Positions 25,083 through 37,363 of a DNA stretch of 64,000 bases are shown here, piece by piece (positions within the stretch are counted from its first letter, which is position 1; every line of letters begins with the position of its first letter). The notes beneath the pieces are model-generated. The model ran no database searches and had not been told where the DNA came from. It worked only from the letters and a program-made list of their open reading frames with translations. The position numbers and the translations under genes are program-made. Source of the stretch: Combretum micranthum (taxonomy: Eukaryota > Streptophyta > Magnoliopsida > Myrtales > Combretaceae); NCBI GenBank assembly GCA_024138025.1, contig JAMXBD010000056.1:1364001-1428000 (forward strand). Direction: 5' to 3'.

Positions 25083-27848
25083 CTATCTTTTCTCTCTCTC
25101 TCCTCATTCTTTCACTTTCCAAAGTTTCACAAAGTGAAAAACTCTAAAAAGCTCTCTTTTCTCTCCCCATTTCCCTCTCTTGGCCGAAACTTTAGCCCCC
25201 ACACACACACAACTTCCATTTCTTCTTCATCTCCATTTACTTCAAGTAAGTAAGTTCCATTACTTCCACTCATGAAACTTTGTTATGGCTAAGTGATTTT
25301 TGGTTGTCTCAACTCCATGTTCCCATGATCTTTAGTAGGAACAATGAGATAACAAACAAAAATCCCGAACCATTACAAAGTAGATCTATCTTTTAAAGGA
25401 GTTTCATACCAAAAGCTTTATTTTATCCATCAAAAAGTCTTTTAAACAAAGGATCTTTTATAAAAATATGGTTTTTATGTTTTCAAAACTCATTTAAGCA
25501 TTTGATAAAGTAGATCCATCTTTTACTACTCATGATCATGTAGGCATTTAAGGTTTCATTTATTTTGTGTTTATGTGCATTAATAGTCTTTAATGCTTTT
25601 GTCTTTAGTAAATCACCTTCCTAGTATGTAGATCTATGGTTAGATAAGTTAATAAAGTCAAAAAGGAAAACACTTTTCAAAATATGAACTTGTGTAAATT
25701 CGGATCACTTTGAAAACCTAGGTCAAAAACACTTTTATCAACTTCTAAACATGTATTTTACAAGAGAAATGAAGCCTATGGGTAATAGATAATGTTTGGT
25801 AGTATTTTTCATGAGTCTAAATGAGTTTTTCTAAAGAAAATGTTGGAAACAAGAAATGAAGTCCAATAGAAGTTTTGAACTAAAAGTCATATAGATGAAA
25901 TTCGTAATAATGGATGTAGGGTTAGAAAACACTATTTTTCCAACTTCAAAAATGTATTTTCTTAAATAAATGAAGTCCTTAGGATATAGTATAATAAATA
26001 CTTAAAGTTTTGAGTATAAAATATTTTTCTAAAGGAATCAACTTGAAAATGGATTTTTGTAAATTCGGATTTTTGGAAACCCCTAGTAAAGACCCACTTA
26101 AAAGTTTATAAATGAAGATTTTATTAAGAAATAAAGGCCTTAGGATATAACTAATATAAGGGTCAAAATTTCTTTAAACAAAGTGGAGTTTTTCTAAAGA
26201 AAATCCTTGTAAAATGTAGATGTGGTCAAGTGTAGTAAATTCACTTACTAAACATTGGTATGAAATGGTTTCTAAGAAAAGTTTATTTTCAAATTCTTTA
26301 AACTAAAAAGTTATAAGAACATAGACTCATTAGAGTTCATATCATGACATTCATGATAGGGAAAATCATTACCATTGCATTTAGTTTCATTTTACACTTA
26401 GGAATCTCAAGTGCATTCATGAAAACCGCATTTTCGGAATTTATACCGCTGTACAGATCTGATCCTCGCCGAGGCTTAGATATTTTCAAAACTTGATTTA
26501 AACTTCGTATTTAGAAAGCTCTTCCGAAGTAGATAGAAATCGATATAAAATTTGCGAGATTCCGAGTTAAAATGACCAAGTTATGGCCGTTTTAAGTTGG
26601 AATTCCCGCTTAGGACGCGAATTACGAATTTGATAAGTTCGTATGAAGTCGTTGGATTAGTTTGAGTTGAAATACTGATTAGAGTATTTCTTCCTTTTTA
26701 GGTTATCCCGAGTTCGACGATTCCCTACCACCGGACTATTATTACTAGAAGACCGGTGATCCAATGGCTGAGTGAGTTTTCTCCTTGTTTTGTTACCTTG
26801 ATTGTGCTTGTAATTAGTCGCATTAGAATTTTAGGAACAAGATAAAAATCGATGTGAATGGGGATGGGATATATGATGAGACTGTGATGAATGTATGCCA
26901 AGGAATACTAAAGCATATCGAAACCACGATTTGATTGGATAACTGCATGATTCATATTATTTATGTGTATGATATTGCCTGGTCACTCTAAAGAATGTAT
27001 AAATATTTTGACCTAAGCAAAAAGTAAATTGATCATGCATCGCATCGGACATATTGCATTTGGTAGCGTGCTACTCCTACGCAGGTCGATCGGTATGGTC
27101 CGTTGATTGTTTGAATAACGAGCCCGGTGCCAGAGCTCATTCTCGGGTACTAAGGCGCATGTGGATGCATCCTTGGATGAGCCTAGCCGAGTCGAGTGCT
27201 AAGAGCCGAGGGCTTGGGGACTAGCAGCGGTCGTGTAGACTCAATACCATTCCTAACCCAAGATACGGAGGGCGTAAATCCGTTCTGTGTGTGGGTTCCG
27301 GTTACCCATGCATAATTGCTTGCTCACGTGTTTGTTCATGCATAGCATATGATTGATTAATAACTTGTTTGTTATGGTACGGAATTAAGGGAATTCTCAC
27401 TAAGCTAGTGTAGCTTATACCCCAATAGTTGTTTAAATGAGCAGGTTATTCCAAGAATGCTAAGTGGGGACCAAGATGGTTGAAGTCGAGAATGACTTCG
27501 GGATTCCGGCAAGATATAAGAATGCTTGAAGTTTTTGGCTAAGCTTTACGATTGCCTTGTAATAGTTTTATGTAGTGAAGTCTTGGGATGAATGTAATTG
27601 AAGCTTGATGATTTATATTTTGAAGTATAGTGTTTTGTATTTGGAGTATAGTGGATTGTATTTCCTTTACATTGTTACTCAATTGTATCAACATAAAATG
27701 TATCATTCCGATTTGTCTCCTTTATGTGTTAGACGCCTTGTACATAGTATGGAAGCCTTCGCGTGACTGAGGTGGTCATTCTTAGGCTTTAATATTGTGT
27801 ACGGCGGACTGCCACGTTTAGGGTTACCCTTTGGGGCGTGACACATAC

Positions 27849-28996
27849 CCTTTTCATTTTTATTGGTTTGGATATTAGGATTTTTGGGTTGTCCTTCTTT
27901 TTCTTTTTCCAATTACAACGATAAAAAAGGATTCGAACCTAGGATTTTTTATTTGAGAGACCAAGAAGATGATCTTTTATGCTATTCTTTTATTATATTG
28001 ATGGAAAATTATTTTTTTTATCATTTATTTTTAATGAAATTGATTCCATTAATTATATAAAACTCAAATTTATATCTAAAATCATATCTCTAAAATATTT
28101 CTTATTCTAACTCATACATCTAGACAGTCTCATGGTTTATCTTTTCTACAATTAAAAAGAAAGAAAAACTTAATAGTTTCCATATATTGGATTTGAATTG
28201 TCATCACGTTCTCCATTCCATTCAATACTTGATCATTTCAATCCTAATTATTTTTACGTACTAAAAAAGTGACGTCGGCTGAATATTTATCAACCAATTA
28301 GAAAGTATGACGTGCATTTAAATTTTCCATTATGATTTTGATCATTATGACCAGAGGAGAAAATGTTATAAACCAACATCCAAAAGAGCCGATAGCTGCT
28401 GATTTCTGAATAGAATTTTTTAGTTTTTGCCTCCACTAAGTTTAATAGCCTATTGAACAAGACAAATAGACAGTCCACAAGTGTTTTCAAATGATGTTTT
28501 TATCACCGAAATAGAACAGGATTAGGAGCGTTTGTGTTTCGCTTTCACAATCTATTCGAATTTGTTTTACTTTATTAGGGGGATGGACCATAAATCATAA
28601 TAATGCTGACTTTATTTTCAATATTTAAAAATTCATGGCATGTTCATATCACTCTTTTTCAACGACACGCTCGCATGATTGATTAACTAGGAAATTTACA
28701 AGGAAAATGATTTTAGTCAATACCATCCACAAGTGATTGGCTTTCCTGGTCCTTTTGTGTCCAACCAAGTCACTGTAGAACACGCCAAGCACTTCCTATT
28801 CATAATTCCAATTAATTGTGGAAAATGTTCTATGATCCTCGTTTTATTGGGATAAAGACCAGTTAGGTTTGCACACTAGAAAGGGGTAAATTATTTTTTC
28901 ATATTTTGGAGGCATGAAGTTACTTTCTTTCGGAAGTGTGATGCTCTCCTACCAAAGTCCAGTCGTCAATATTATTATGATTATTATTATTAATTA
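27849..28996. other. Intergenic stretch, no gene seen
   Basis: This is AT-rich sequence without a recognised gene. The word GGATTCGAACCTAGG at 27,929-27,943 resembles a reversed tRNA T-loop, but no cloverleaf can be built around it. Confidence 0.45.
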
Positions 28997-30266
28997 GGAA
29001 AAAATGCAAATGACCTCCCAAACTTTTATTAAAGTGCGGATTCACCACTTAAATTTTCAACTTTTAAACCTCTAAACTTTCAGCATTTAACGTAGTTAAA
29101 GAAAATTAACATTTTTCATGAGAGAGAAGGTTATAAATCTGCATATACATGAAAGTTTTGTTTTGATGGGAGAATCCACTAAGAGTGAGCGAGTACAAGA
29201 TGAGTAGGTATGGAACATTATCTGTACTCCACCTTGTAAGGTGTATGTTATTAATTAATTTACTTGGAATATACTCATAGCATCTCGTACCAACCATGTG
29301 CTTTCATAATACCTTATGAAACATGCAATTTTTTTTTTTTTTTTATAAAATCATTGATTTTGTTTCTCCTTTCTTAAGTTTGAAGTTTATAGCCATATAT
29401 ATAATTTCATGTAGTATCTAAAACTATTTACTTTCATATTTTTACAATAAACAACTAATGAAATGTAATTTAAAAAGTAATTATCAATATCACAAGTTCT
29501 ATAATATAAGTAATGCATTTATATGTGAAAGGTAAAACCTGTAACTTTCTTTAATTAAAGGAAAAACAAAAGGGAAAATAACAAAAATGGTAAAAGAACG
29601 AATATATTTACCAAAAATTCATTACGAGATTTATCTTTTCGTTTAATTATCCTTAGATAATACATAAAATATTTTTCTGGTTAAGCCATTAAGGGCCATT
29701 AAAGGAAAGTATCATTATTAAAAACAAAATAGTTAAGATAATAAAGAATTATTACCACCTTAAAGAATGTTTATATTAACAAAAAAATAGTAAATATAAA
29801 TAATACTATTATGTTGTTAATAACTTAGTATTATTTTATCCAAATTTTATAAGGCGGGTATCGAGTACCTAGGAACCTGTACCTTATATTTAGTGAAGTG
29901 CAGGTTTCAGGTACAGAGTATGAAAAGTTAATACTTGTATCCTATCTTGTGATAGTAGGTTCTGAAAAATTTGTATCTGGAACCTATCCACAAATTCTTA
30001 AGACCCATTTGGAACCTACCCGATCAAGTAGGATCTGAGTAAATACCTTATATGATAGGATTACTCACTCATCCCTAGAATCCACACATAATTGAAAGTT
30101 TAATGGGCAATTTGCAAGTTCCCCCATCTTATTTTAACATAAAATGTTAAGTATCCTTAATTGCACTAATTTTTAAAAGTTTAAGGGGTCAAATAGTGTA
30201 CTTTGAAAGTTTAAGGGTGAATCCACACTTGGGTAGAAATTTAGGGGGATAATTTGCAATTTCCCC
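28997..30266. mobile_element. TIR element (Mutator-like) with about 140-bp inverted repeats
   Basis: The left arm (GGAAAAAATGCAAATGACC, then GCGGATTCACCACTTAAA) matches the reverse complement of the right arm (GGGGAAATTGCAAATTATC, then GTGGATTCACCCTTAAAC). Matching extends for roughly 100-140 bp. The interior is non-coding and mostly consists of a nested hAT element at 29,180-30,077. No clear target duplication was seen, so the superfamily is tentative. Confidence 0.65.
29180..30077. mobile_element. Non-autonomous hAT element with exact 8-bp target duplication
   Basis: The ends TAAGAGTGAGCGAGTA and (reverse complement) TAGGGATGAGTGAGTA form a short TIR. The exact 8-bp duplication GAATCCAC flanks it at 29,172-29,179 and 30,078-30,085. 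It lies inside the TIR element at 28,997-30,266. No transposase was seen. Confidence 0.85.
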
Positions 30267-30786
30267 TTATATTTAATTGCATACTAATAATTTATAAAAG
30301 ATTCTATTAACTAAAATGCCAAATAGTATTTTATCCATAAGACTCATGAATAATTATTTAGTAGTAAAACAAAACTACTTTATTTTTTAAAAGAACTCCA
30401 TTGAAATTAATATATTAATATATTACGATCTTATGGTCTAATAACAAATATATACATGCATAAATATATACTAGCTGACATTTTACATAATGTGTATGCA
30501 AATTTAACACATCAAATGCGTAAAAAATTAATTAAGTAAATACTTACATATATGACTATGTGTCACCATGAGCCACGAGGCATATGCAAATTTAACACAA
30601 CAAAAAATTGAAATATTAATTAAGTAAACAGTTAGATGCATGAGGAAGCATTAGTTATATGGGAAAAAAAATTAGTTTCATAAGTTATTGAAAAATATCA
30701 ACAATACAAACTATAGATTAGTAAACAAATTGACGTTAATGGATGTAAGATAATAATTATATCCCCTTATAGTTAAACTATAGAAG
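30267..30786. other. AT-rich intergenic stretch, no gene seen
   Basis: No coding or repeat structure was recognised before the gypsy element's target duplication. Confidence 0.4.
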
Positions 30787-30791
30787 GTGTG

Positions 30792-31288
30792 TGATAGGCC
30801 CTTCACTAAAAAAAAAAAAAAAAGGCTTAGCCTACAACGTTTTAAGCCCTAGGATATAAAACATGTTTCCTCTACTTCATTGTATGCATAGGTACTAATC
30901 TTTCTATCGATACTGTACCTCTTCTTCTTCTTCTACTCTACAATGTGTTTTCTAGGGTTTTATCTACCATTAACTTCTTGTGTTTTTTATTGCAGAAACT
31001 ACAGTAAATGCTTAGCTACTTCGAGTCTAGCCATGGGCTCCTCAAGAAAATTCTTATTTAGGGGAAATGTTCGGTGTCCTTTCTATATTCATTTTCCCTT
31101 TTTTTATATACATGTTTACAAATGACAAATCTTGTTATTGTTTGTTAATTTCTATTAAGATCTGTTAGTTATGAACTATAATTGTTTTGACGAAATCAAC
31201 TATTGTAATTATCTTTTAACTATGTTATTACAATGTAGTCTTCTAACCTCTTAGGTCATCTTCTGCATCTATCCTATTGTTTGTAACA
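30792..31288 (-). repeat. 3' LTR of the gypsy chromovirus
   Basis: On the minus strand it reads TGTTACAAACAATAGG ... GGCCTATCA, so TG..CA. It is a clear direct repeat of 38,488-38,971; both share CCCTAGGATATAAAA and TTCTTGTGTTTTTTATTGCAG-type blocks with scattered substitutions. Confidence 0.9.
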
Positions 31289-31304
31289 GTTTGCTCCTCC
31301 TCTT
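31289..31304 (-). other. Polypurine tract of the gypsy element
   Basis: Directly upstream of the 3' LTR, the minus strand reads AAGAGGAGGAGCAAAC. This is the purine-rich primer site for plus-strand DNA synthesis. Confidence 0.6.
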
Positions 31305-31430
31305 GAAAAAGAACCTTATTCTCAAGGTCGAAATGTGGTTAAATAGATCGAAAAGTATCAAAATCCTCCCAAGAAGCATTCTTTGACTGTAATCCCTATA
31401 ATTGAATTAGAACTTGAGATACATTCACTC
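31289..31430 (-). pseudogene. Gypsy chromodomain-like C-terminal tail
   Basis: The minus-strand reading ASWEDFDTF, a stop, then PHFDLENKVLFQEEEQ resembles the C-terminal end of the integrase-attached chromodomain of plant chromoviruses. That domain guides integration to chromatin. It is broken by a stop and runs up to the LTR. Confidence 0.55.
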
Positions 31431-31879
31431 CGTTCCTTAATAGCCGGCAAGACTCTACTATAGCTAGTGGCTATATAATATGATGATTTTCATAAGATTC
31501 CTTAGGTAAATCCAACGATGGATTATTGTAACCCGAAGCTCATTTAAGAATTGAGCAATGGAAAACATTGTGAATTTTAGAGCCACTAGGGAGATCAAGT
31601 TCATAAGCTATGAATCCAATTTTTTTAATAACTCGAAATGGTACATAGTATCTCTTTGCCAGCTTCGAATAATTGCCTTGGACCATAGAAAGCAGTTTTT
31701 ATGGCTACAATCATACAGATATTACGTCACCAAGGTAAAAAGAATCATCGGATCATTTAAGATCCACACATTTTTTCATCCTCTCCTATGCAATTTGTAA
31801 GTTAACTTTCAAAACTTGTAAAGTCTCATCTCTTGTGCATAATTCAACATCCATTGCCTCTAAAGAAGTAGAGCCTCTC

Positions 31880-32640
31880 ATATAAGTAGCAATTGTTGGA
31901 GGCTTTCTCCCATAAACTACTTCAAAAGGAGACGATCCAGCCCCTTGATGTGTCGAAGTATTATAAGCAAACTCTGCCCATGGTAGATACTTAACCTAAT
32001 CTTTTGAACAATCCATGACATAACATTGTAGGTACTGTTGAATAACTCTATTAAAGACCTCTGTCTACCCGTTTGATTGAGGGTGATAGGTACTAGAAAG
32101 TGTTGATTTAGTACCATTCAATCTAAAAAGCTCTTGCAAAACTTTGCTAATAAAAATAGGATTCTTATTGGAAACAATTGATCTTGAGAACCCATATAAC
32201 GTACCACCATTGAAATGAATAATTGAGCTACTTTTGAGGCATTAAAATGCAAATCCAAAGTACTCAAATGACAGTATTTGGATAATCTGTCAACTACAAC
32301 AAAAATCGCATTGTATCCTTGTGATTTGGGTAAGCATGTAATAAAATTCATGATAATATCCTCCCAAATAGCTTCTGGAATAGGTAAATGTTTCAATACT
32401 CCTTAAGGTGATCTAGTCATATATTTGACCTGTTAGCAGATTATATAGTCATTGACAAATCGTTCTATTGATTTCTTCATACTAGTCCATATAAACAAAG
32501 ATGCTACCCTTTGATATGTCTTGAAATGTCCAAAGTGTCTAGCAGTTTGAGATCCATGAAGCTCCCATAATATAGCTGGAATTAATTTGGAAGTAGGGAC
32601 CAAAAACAACTGACTGTCACAATACAAAAGGCCATTATGC
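31880..32640 (-). pseudogene. Gypsy integrase remnant
   Basis: Three pieces in order are recognised. At 32,433-32,627 is the zinc-binding region (PAILWELHGSQTARHFGHFK, ending in the CIIC-type position YIIC). At 32,118-32,396 is the catalytic core start (WEDIIMNFITCLPKSQGYN, VVVDRLSKYCHL). At 31,917-32,117 are remains of the YHPQTDGQTE region. Integrase inserts the cDNA copy into the genome. Frame changes between the pieces and substitutions in the core make it inactive. It lies downstream of RNase H, the gypsy order. Confidence 0.8.
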
Positions 32641-32795
32641 CATTTAAGTGGTTTGCCCTATTGCGTATTGCTAATAATCTTTCGAAAGTCATTGTTATTA
32701 GCATACTCTTCTCTTAATTGATTTGCAATATCAAAAGAAGGAATTGAGAGAGCCAATAATTCTACCACATCTTGTCTAGAAAGTGAATCTGCCAC

Positions 32796-33071
32796 TTAAT
32801 TATCCTTTCCTGCTTTATACACTATGGTATATTGGAATCCTAACAGTTTTACCAAATATTTCTGTTGTTCAAGTGTCTGAATCACTTGAATGAGTAATTC
32901 CCTAAGACTCTTATGATTCGTTCGAATTATGAAATGATTTCCTAATAAGTATTGACGCCATTTGCATACTATCTTTACCAATCCATTGAATTTTCTCACA
33001 TAAGCTGATTGTTTAATCATGTGAGATGGAAACTTCTTACTAAAATAAGCAATTTGTTTCTCATCTTGCAA
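32796..33071 (-). pseudogene. Gypsy RNase H remnant
   Basis: The minus-strand reading has AYFSKKFPS, then IVCKWRQYLLGNHFIIRTNH, KSLRELLIQ and KLLGFQYTIVYKAGKDN. These correspond to the family's W..YL.G..F...TDH..L and Y..GK.N blocks. The catalytic D of TDH is N here. It follows the RT split by the solo LTR. Confidence 0.8.
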
Positions 33072-33401
33072 TAGTACTGCTTTTATTCTCGACCTATAAG
33101 CATTTGTTTCTATTACGAATGTTTTAATAAACTATGGTAATGAAAGAATTAGAGCTAAAATCAAAGCGTCTTTTAGTCGTTCAAAAGCCTTTATAACTTT
33201 TGGATACCGTTGAAACTAATCCTTTTTGAGTGAATTAGTGAATGGTGTAGCTATGGATGCATAGCCTCTAATGAATTTTCTATAATACCCACTCAACCTC
33301 AAAAATGCTCGCAAATGTTTAACTGAAATAGGTACTTCCTAAGCTTTAATAGCTTCAATTTCTACTGGATCCGGACTTATAACCCCTTGAGATATTACAA
33401 G
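33072..33401 (-). pseudogene. Gypsy reverse transcriptase, C-terminal part (downstream of the LTR insertion)
   Basis: The minus-strand reading begins at the broken YIGLVISQGVISPDPVEIEA, the thumb-region motif normally read Y.GH.IS..GV..DP, and runs on to RNase H with frame changes. The N-terminal half is at 36,127-36,904. Confidence 0.75.
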
Positions 33402-33406
33402 GCCTA

Positions 33407-36121
33407 TGTAAAGATCCGACCTCACCTCTATAGTTAAAATAGGCGATTACGGATTTCCAACCACATATAACCTGCAGTATTATATGTAAAGTTGCTCTTA
33501 AAAAAAAAAGTGTTTGAATAATTATTTGTCTAAATCAAAATTGATAACTAATCACTTTTAAAACTTTTTAAGAAAACATAACATCATCATCATCCCATTT
33601 AATAAAAGATATAAACTTCAAACATACTTGGTTAAGTATAGGTATTACAAACATAGGTTAATAACAAGCCTTATACAAAATACATAAAATATAGACAAAG
33701 CAATAATATTTATTACATATGTCCCAAGCTACATTAAGTTAATCTATTACAAAAAAAAAAAAAAAAAATTCATCAAGGTCCATAGTCAACATCTAGTCCT
33801 CTAAATTATCTAAGAAGTCCTCAAAATTCGTACCATAGCCCATACTCGCATAAAACTCGTCGTTGTCATCACCTGAAATTAATAAAATATAAGCCAAAAG
33901 CCCAGTATACAAGTAACGAAAACACAAGCTTAATGGCATACAAGCTTAGGCTACATACAAATGCCACACTCATTGAGTTATTAGATAATCTTTAAGTTAA
34001 CCAAACAATACTGAAGTATTCAAACTCCGGACAACAGGGGTACCTGAGGGAACTTGAGTAACGATCTTGATGCTTAAGGAGTTGATATAAATAGCTCGGA
34101 TACTTATATCTCCTAGATAAATCTATCTAATAACGAATAAGTAGCTTCCTCTAGGGTTTTTATCCGTTTCACAACTTTACTTAACTTAATCTATAATATC
34201 ACATAATTCAAATGTTCCCATAAACAATTGAATTGAATCATATTATTTCTCTTTAAGAATAAGTAAATGTTATACCGATACCAAATACTCTATCAACTAC
34301 CTGCTGAACCACTCATAAAAGTCATTGCATCATGATAGGGGTGGTCTAAGAGCTTAAACTACCATGCCTCCAATCTGAGCAAGGTGCCACTCCCCGAACC
34401 AGATTCAACAGCATAAAAGACAATCATATAAAAGTTTTTCTTAAATTAGAGTAGATTTAGAGTATGCCTAACCTAAGCAAAGAATCAAGCATGTTACTGC
34501 ATACCTGTGTTATGAAGAGAACCAATAGGAGCACTCAAAAGAGTATCTATCACTGTTACAAGGAAATTCAATTCAAATCAATATAAACACTCTAGGTCAT
34601 GCATAGAACATAACTAATCCTAGGCTTAGCACTTTGAAAATTCAAATGAATTCAAAATAAAGTCATAACATATCATTTATACATCTAACAAACTTATACA
34701 AACCCATAAAATCATCACGGGACAATTTAACAAGCTAAAGGAAATGTTTGATGAAGTTTTAAAAATTGAAAACTGCAAGGGTTACGCCAGCATTTAACGC
34801 TGGCGGCGTTGAACATGTGTAGTTTACACAAAAAATTATACGCTTACCAATACTGACAGCGTTAACACAAACGCTGGCAGTGTTGTGGTCTACGCCGGCG
34901 GTGTTGAGCTGGTGTAGACTGCAACTCAAATTTTCCAAAATTTCCAAGAGTTCTATGAGGTTGGTTCACACCCATGGATACCCTCAATACTGGCAGTGTT
35001 GCCGCGTACGCTGATGGTGTTGAGGCGGCATAAGCTACAGCACAGATTTTCGAAACAAAAATATTGTAGAACTCCCCTATTCAAAAACACACTTTTACTT
35101 CATTTTTTTCACTTTCAAACTTCTTCGAACTCACTTCCAACACAAAATCTTAACCTATATGTATTCTAACTCCTTTTAACACACAAAATCTACACTTTCA
35201 ACTCATCAAACACTCATATTTATCATTTCAATCCCAAATCATCATCCATCCCTCCTTAAGCTAATCTACTATTCTCTAAACCATCCTAACCCTACGCCTT
35301 TCTAACTTCATGCACTTCAACACTACTTGTTACCTATTTAGCAGATACCAACAACTCCTATATCATCAAAATATGCATTCAATACACCACTAACACATGT
35401 ATATCATCAATACTCATTTTGACATATATATTCATAATAACATAGAATTCACATATCTAGAGAAACTTAAACAAGTAATTAAGTTTTTGAACATGCATAA
35501 GCTTAGCTTAGCAAGCTTTGATTTGATGGAAGACATAAAGCCTAAGTCTTGTTCTTCTTAGGTTATGGGGTGCAACACATGGAGAGACAAAAGAGCAAAG
35601 TTTGAAAAAATGAAGAGGAAATTCATATGAAATTTTGGTTTATTCTGAAAAGTGTCTTTTGATAAAAAAAATAAGGTTTATACTTATCCAAAACTTGACT
35701 TTAGGGGCTGCCTAAGTATGGACTTTAATTCGCATGGGTTTGGGCTTGATTTTTGGCCTAAAATCAATGCTTTGGGGGCTTATTTTATGCTATCTTTAGG
35801 AATACACATTAAGCATAATTAACTTGTCTTAAACAAATTTTCTCATACTTCATTACACTTACTTCAACACAAGCACCATATAAATATCAATAACACTTAT
35901 ACTAATATTGAAATTCACTAATACAAACACATATACTTCACACCAACTCAACACACACATCAATTCATATTAACATACTTAACATGTTAAATTTATTTCT
36001 TATATGCCAAAACATTTAAAATAATTAAAAAGTATTCAAATTTCACCGACACACGCATACATAAGTCACGCACTAGATTTATATACTTAAATTAATTGTG
36101 TTTTAAGTTTAGGCCATTTTA
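33407..36121 (-). mobile_element. Solo LTR (Tekay/Del-like) inserted into the gypsy RT
   Basis: On the plus strand it begins TGTAAAGATCCGACC and ends GGCCATTTTA (CA mutated to TA). The 5-bp flanks GCCTA (33,402-33,406) and GCGTA (36,122-36,126) differ by one base. Removing the insert rejoins the RT reading ...GVSKIEY and IGLVISQG..., which independently confirms the insertion point. It shares the GGCTTTTGGCTTA and CAGGTG blocks (minus strand, near 33,880-33,920) and the overall layout of the LTR at 11,956-15,335. Confidence 0.85.
34783..35036 (-). repeat. Periodic GC-rich TACGC..GGCGTTGA motif cluster inside the solo LTR
   Basis: Units start near 34,783, 34,839 and 34,891, and again near 34,986, with words such as ACGCTGGCGGCGTTGA and TACGCCGGCGGTGTTGAG. 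Spacing is about 52-56 bp. The position, 1.1-1.35 kb from the LTR 5' end, is the same as that of the different AATCACG motif arrays in the sister LTRs. Confidence 0.75.
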
Positions 36122-36126
36122 GCGTA

Positions 36127-36904
36127 AGTACTCAATTTTAGACACCCCAAAAGTACATCTTGATTTCTTGACAAAGAAAGTATTTTCAAACAAGATTTGA
36201 AATAATTGTGTCAAATGTGCTATATTCAAGTCCATGGAATTACTATACACTAGTATGTCATTAAAAAAAAAAAAAGGAAACAACTATGACAAACTTACGT
36301 AAATATAGCTTAAAGATATTATCCGTGATGGATTGAAATGTGGCAGGTGCATTACTTGACGCAAAAGGCATTACGAGAAACTTGTAATGACCTTCATATG
36401 TTCTAAATGCTGTTTTAGGCATGTCATCTTCATGCATGCGAATATGATGGTAGCCAGATCTTAAATCCAATTTAGAAAACATAGTGGCATGCCTCCATTC
36501 ATGTAACAATTCATCGATAGTAGGCATTGGATATTCATCTTTAATAGTCAAATTGTCCAATGCCTATGGTCTATACAGAATCTCCATGTTCCATCCTGTT
36601 TTTTTACTAATAATACAGGCGAAGAAAAAGAACTATTACTATTTAGAGTAGTACCTTGCTGTAACATTTCTTTGACTTGATTCTCAATTTCATTCTTTTG
36701 AAAATGGGGATACCGATAGGGCTTGATATTGATTGGTGAGACACCTTGTTTAATTTGGATTTTGTGTTGCACAGTTCTTGTGGGTGGCGACAATATAGAT
36801 GTCTCAAATAGATGAGAGAATCTGTCTAATACCTCTTGTACTTGAAGGTTTTTGATGATACTCTCTAATTCTAATCCACTAAACTGAGCCACCCATTGAA
36901 ACAT
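36127..36904 (-). pseudogene. Gypsy reverse transcriptase, N-terminal part
   Basis: Recognised minus-strand blocks are INIKPYRYPHFQKNEIENQV (start of RT), [70 protein letters not shown], and DILVYSNSMDLNIAHL after the catalytic site. The usual F/YxDD active site reads FND, next to a run of 13 T residues that also shifts the frame. Ordinary RT copies the element RNA into DNA; this one is dead. The reading is cut at VSKIEY by the solo LTR. Confidence 0.87.
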
Positions 36905-37177
36905 GATGCTACTGCATCAACTTGAAACATGCGATGCAATTGATGATGAGATATTTGGCCGAAATTTGTATACTGCTTACCACCAAAGTTGTATAGTGTC
37001 CCTTGTAATAGAATGGCATAGTGATGTCTTGTAATCTATTGTAACAAGGCCAAGTTTCTTCATCCATTGTACTCCTAACACAAAATTTGCTCCTTGAATT
37101 GATAGTACATAGAAATTGGCAAAAATTTCTTGTTCTTGTATGCTAATCTTAACATCAATTGATTGGCTTTCACATTT

Positions 37178-37363
37178 TTATTTTTGACCATTTCCCACCA
37201 TCACATCGAAATTAGGTGATGGTATAATGTCAAGGCCTAAATATTTTGCCACTTTACTCTCTACAAAATTATGCGTACTACCAGTATCTACTAATATTGA
37301 GAAAGAATGTCGAGAAATGACACATTGAAAACGCAATGTGCATGGCATAGATTCTCTAATCAT
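37178..37363 (-). pseudogene. Gypsy aspartic protease remnant
   Basis: FSILVDTGSTHNFVESKVAK is the retropepsin-like active-site block (DTGSTHNF), followed by a VMVGNGQ-type flap region. The enzyme would cleave the Gag-Pol polyprotein. Stops separate it from gag and RT. Confidence 0.82.

Larger units (their letters stand above)
23094..27843 (+). mobile_element. 4.75-kb solo LTR, Tekay/Del-like chromovirus
   Basis: It starts TGTAAGCCCCGGAAAA and ends CCTTTGGGGCGTGACA, with inverted-repeat-like termini. An exact 5-bp duplication, CATAC, flanks it at 23,089-23,093 and 27,844-27,848. It contains a plausible core promoter (TATATAAG at 25,075-25,082, followed by a CT-rich leader) and a GC-richer 3' block at about 27,060-27,320. 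The 3' section CTCACTAAGCTAGTGTAGC corresponds to the CTCACT block of the other long LTRs. No gag or pol is attached. Part of its length comes from an internal duplication (24,130-24,790). Confidence 0.85.

Noticed and set aside
27929..27943. tRNA-like T-loop word (GGATTCGAACC)
   Set aside because: No acceptor, D or anticodon stem can be built around it. The word is common in plant repeats.
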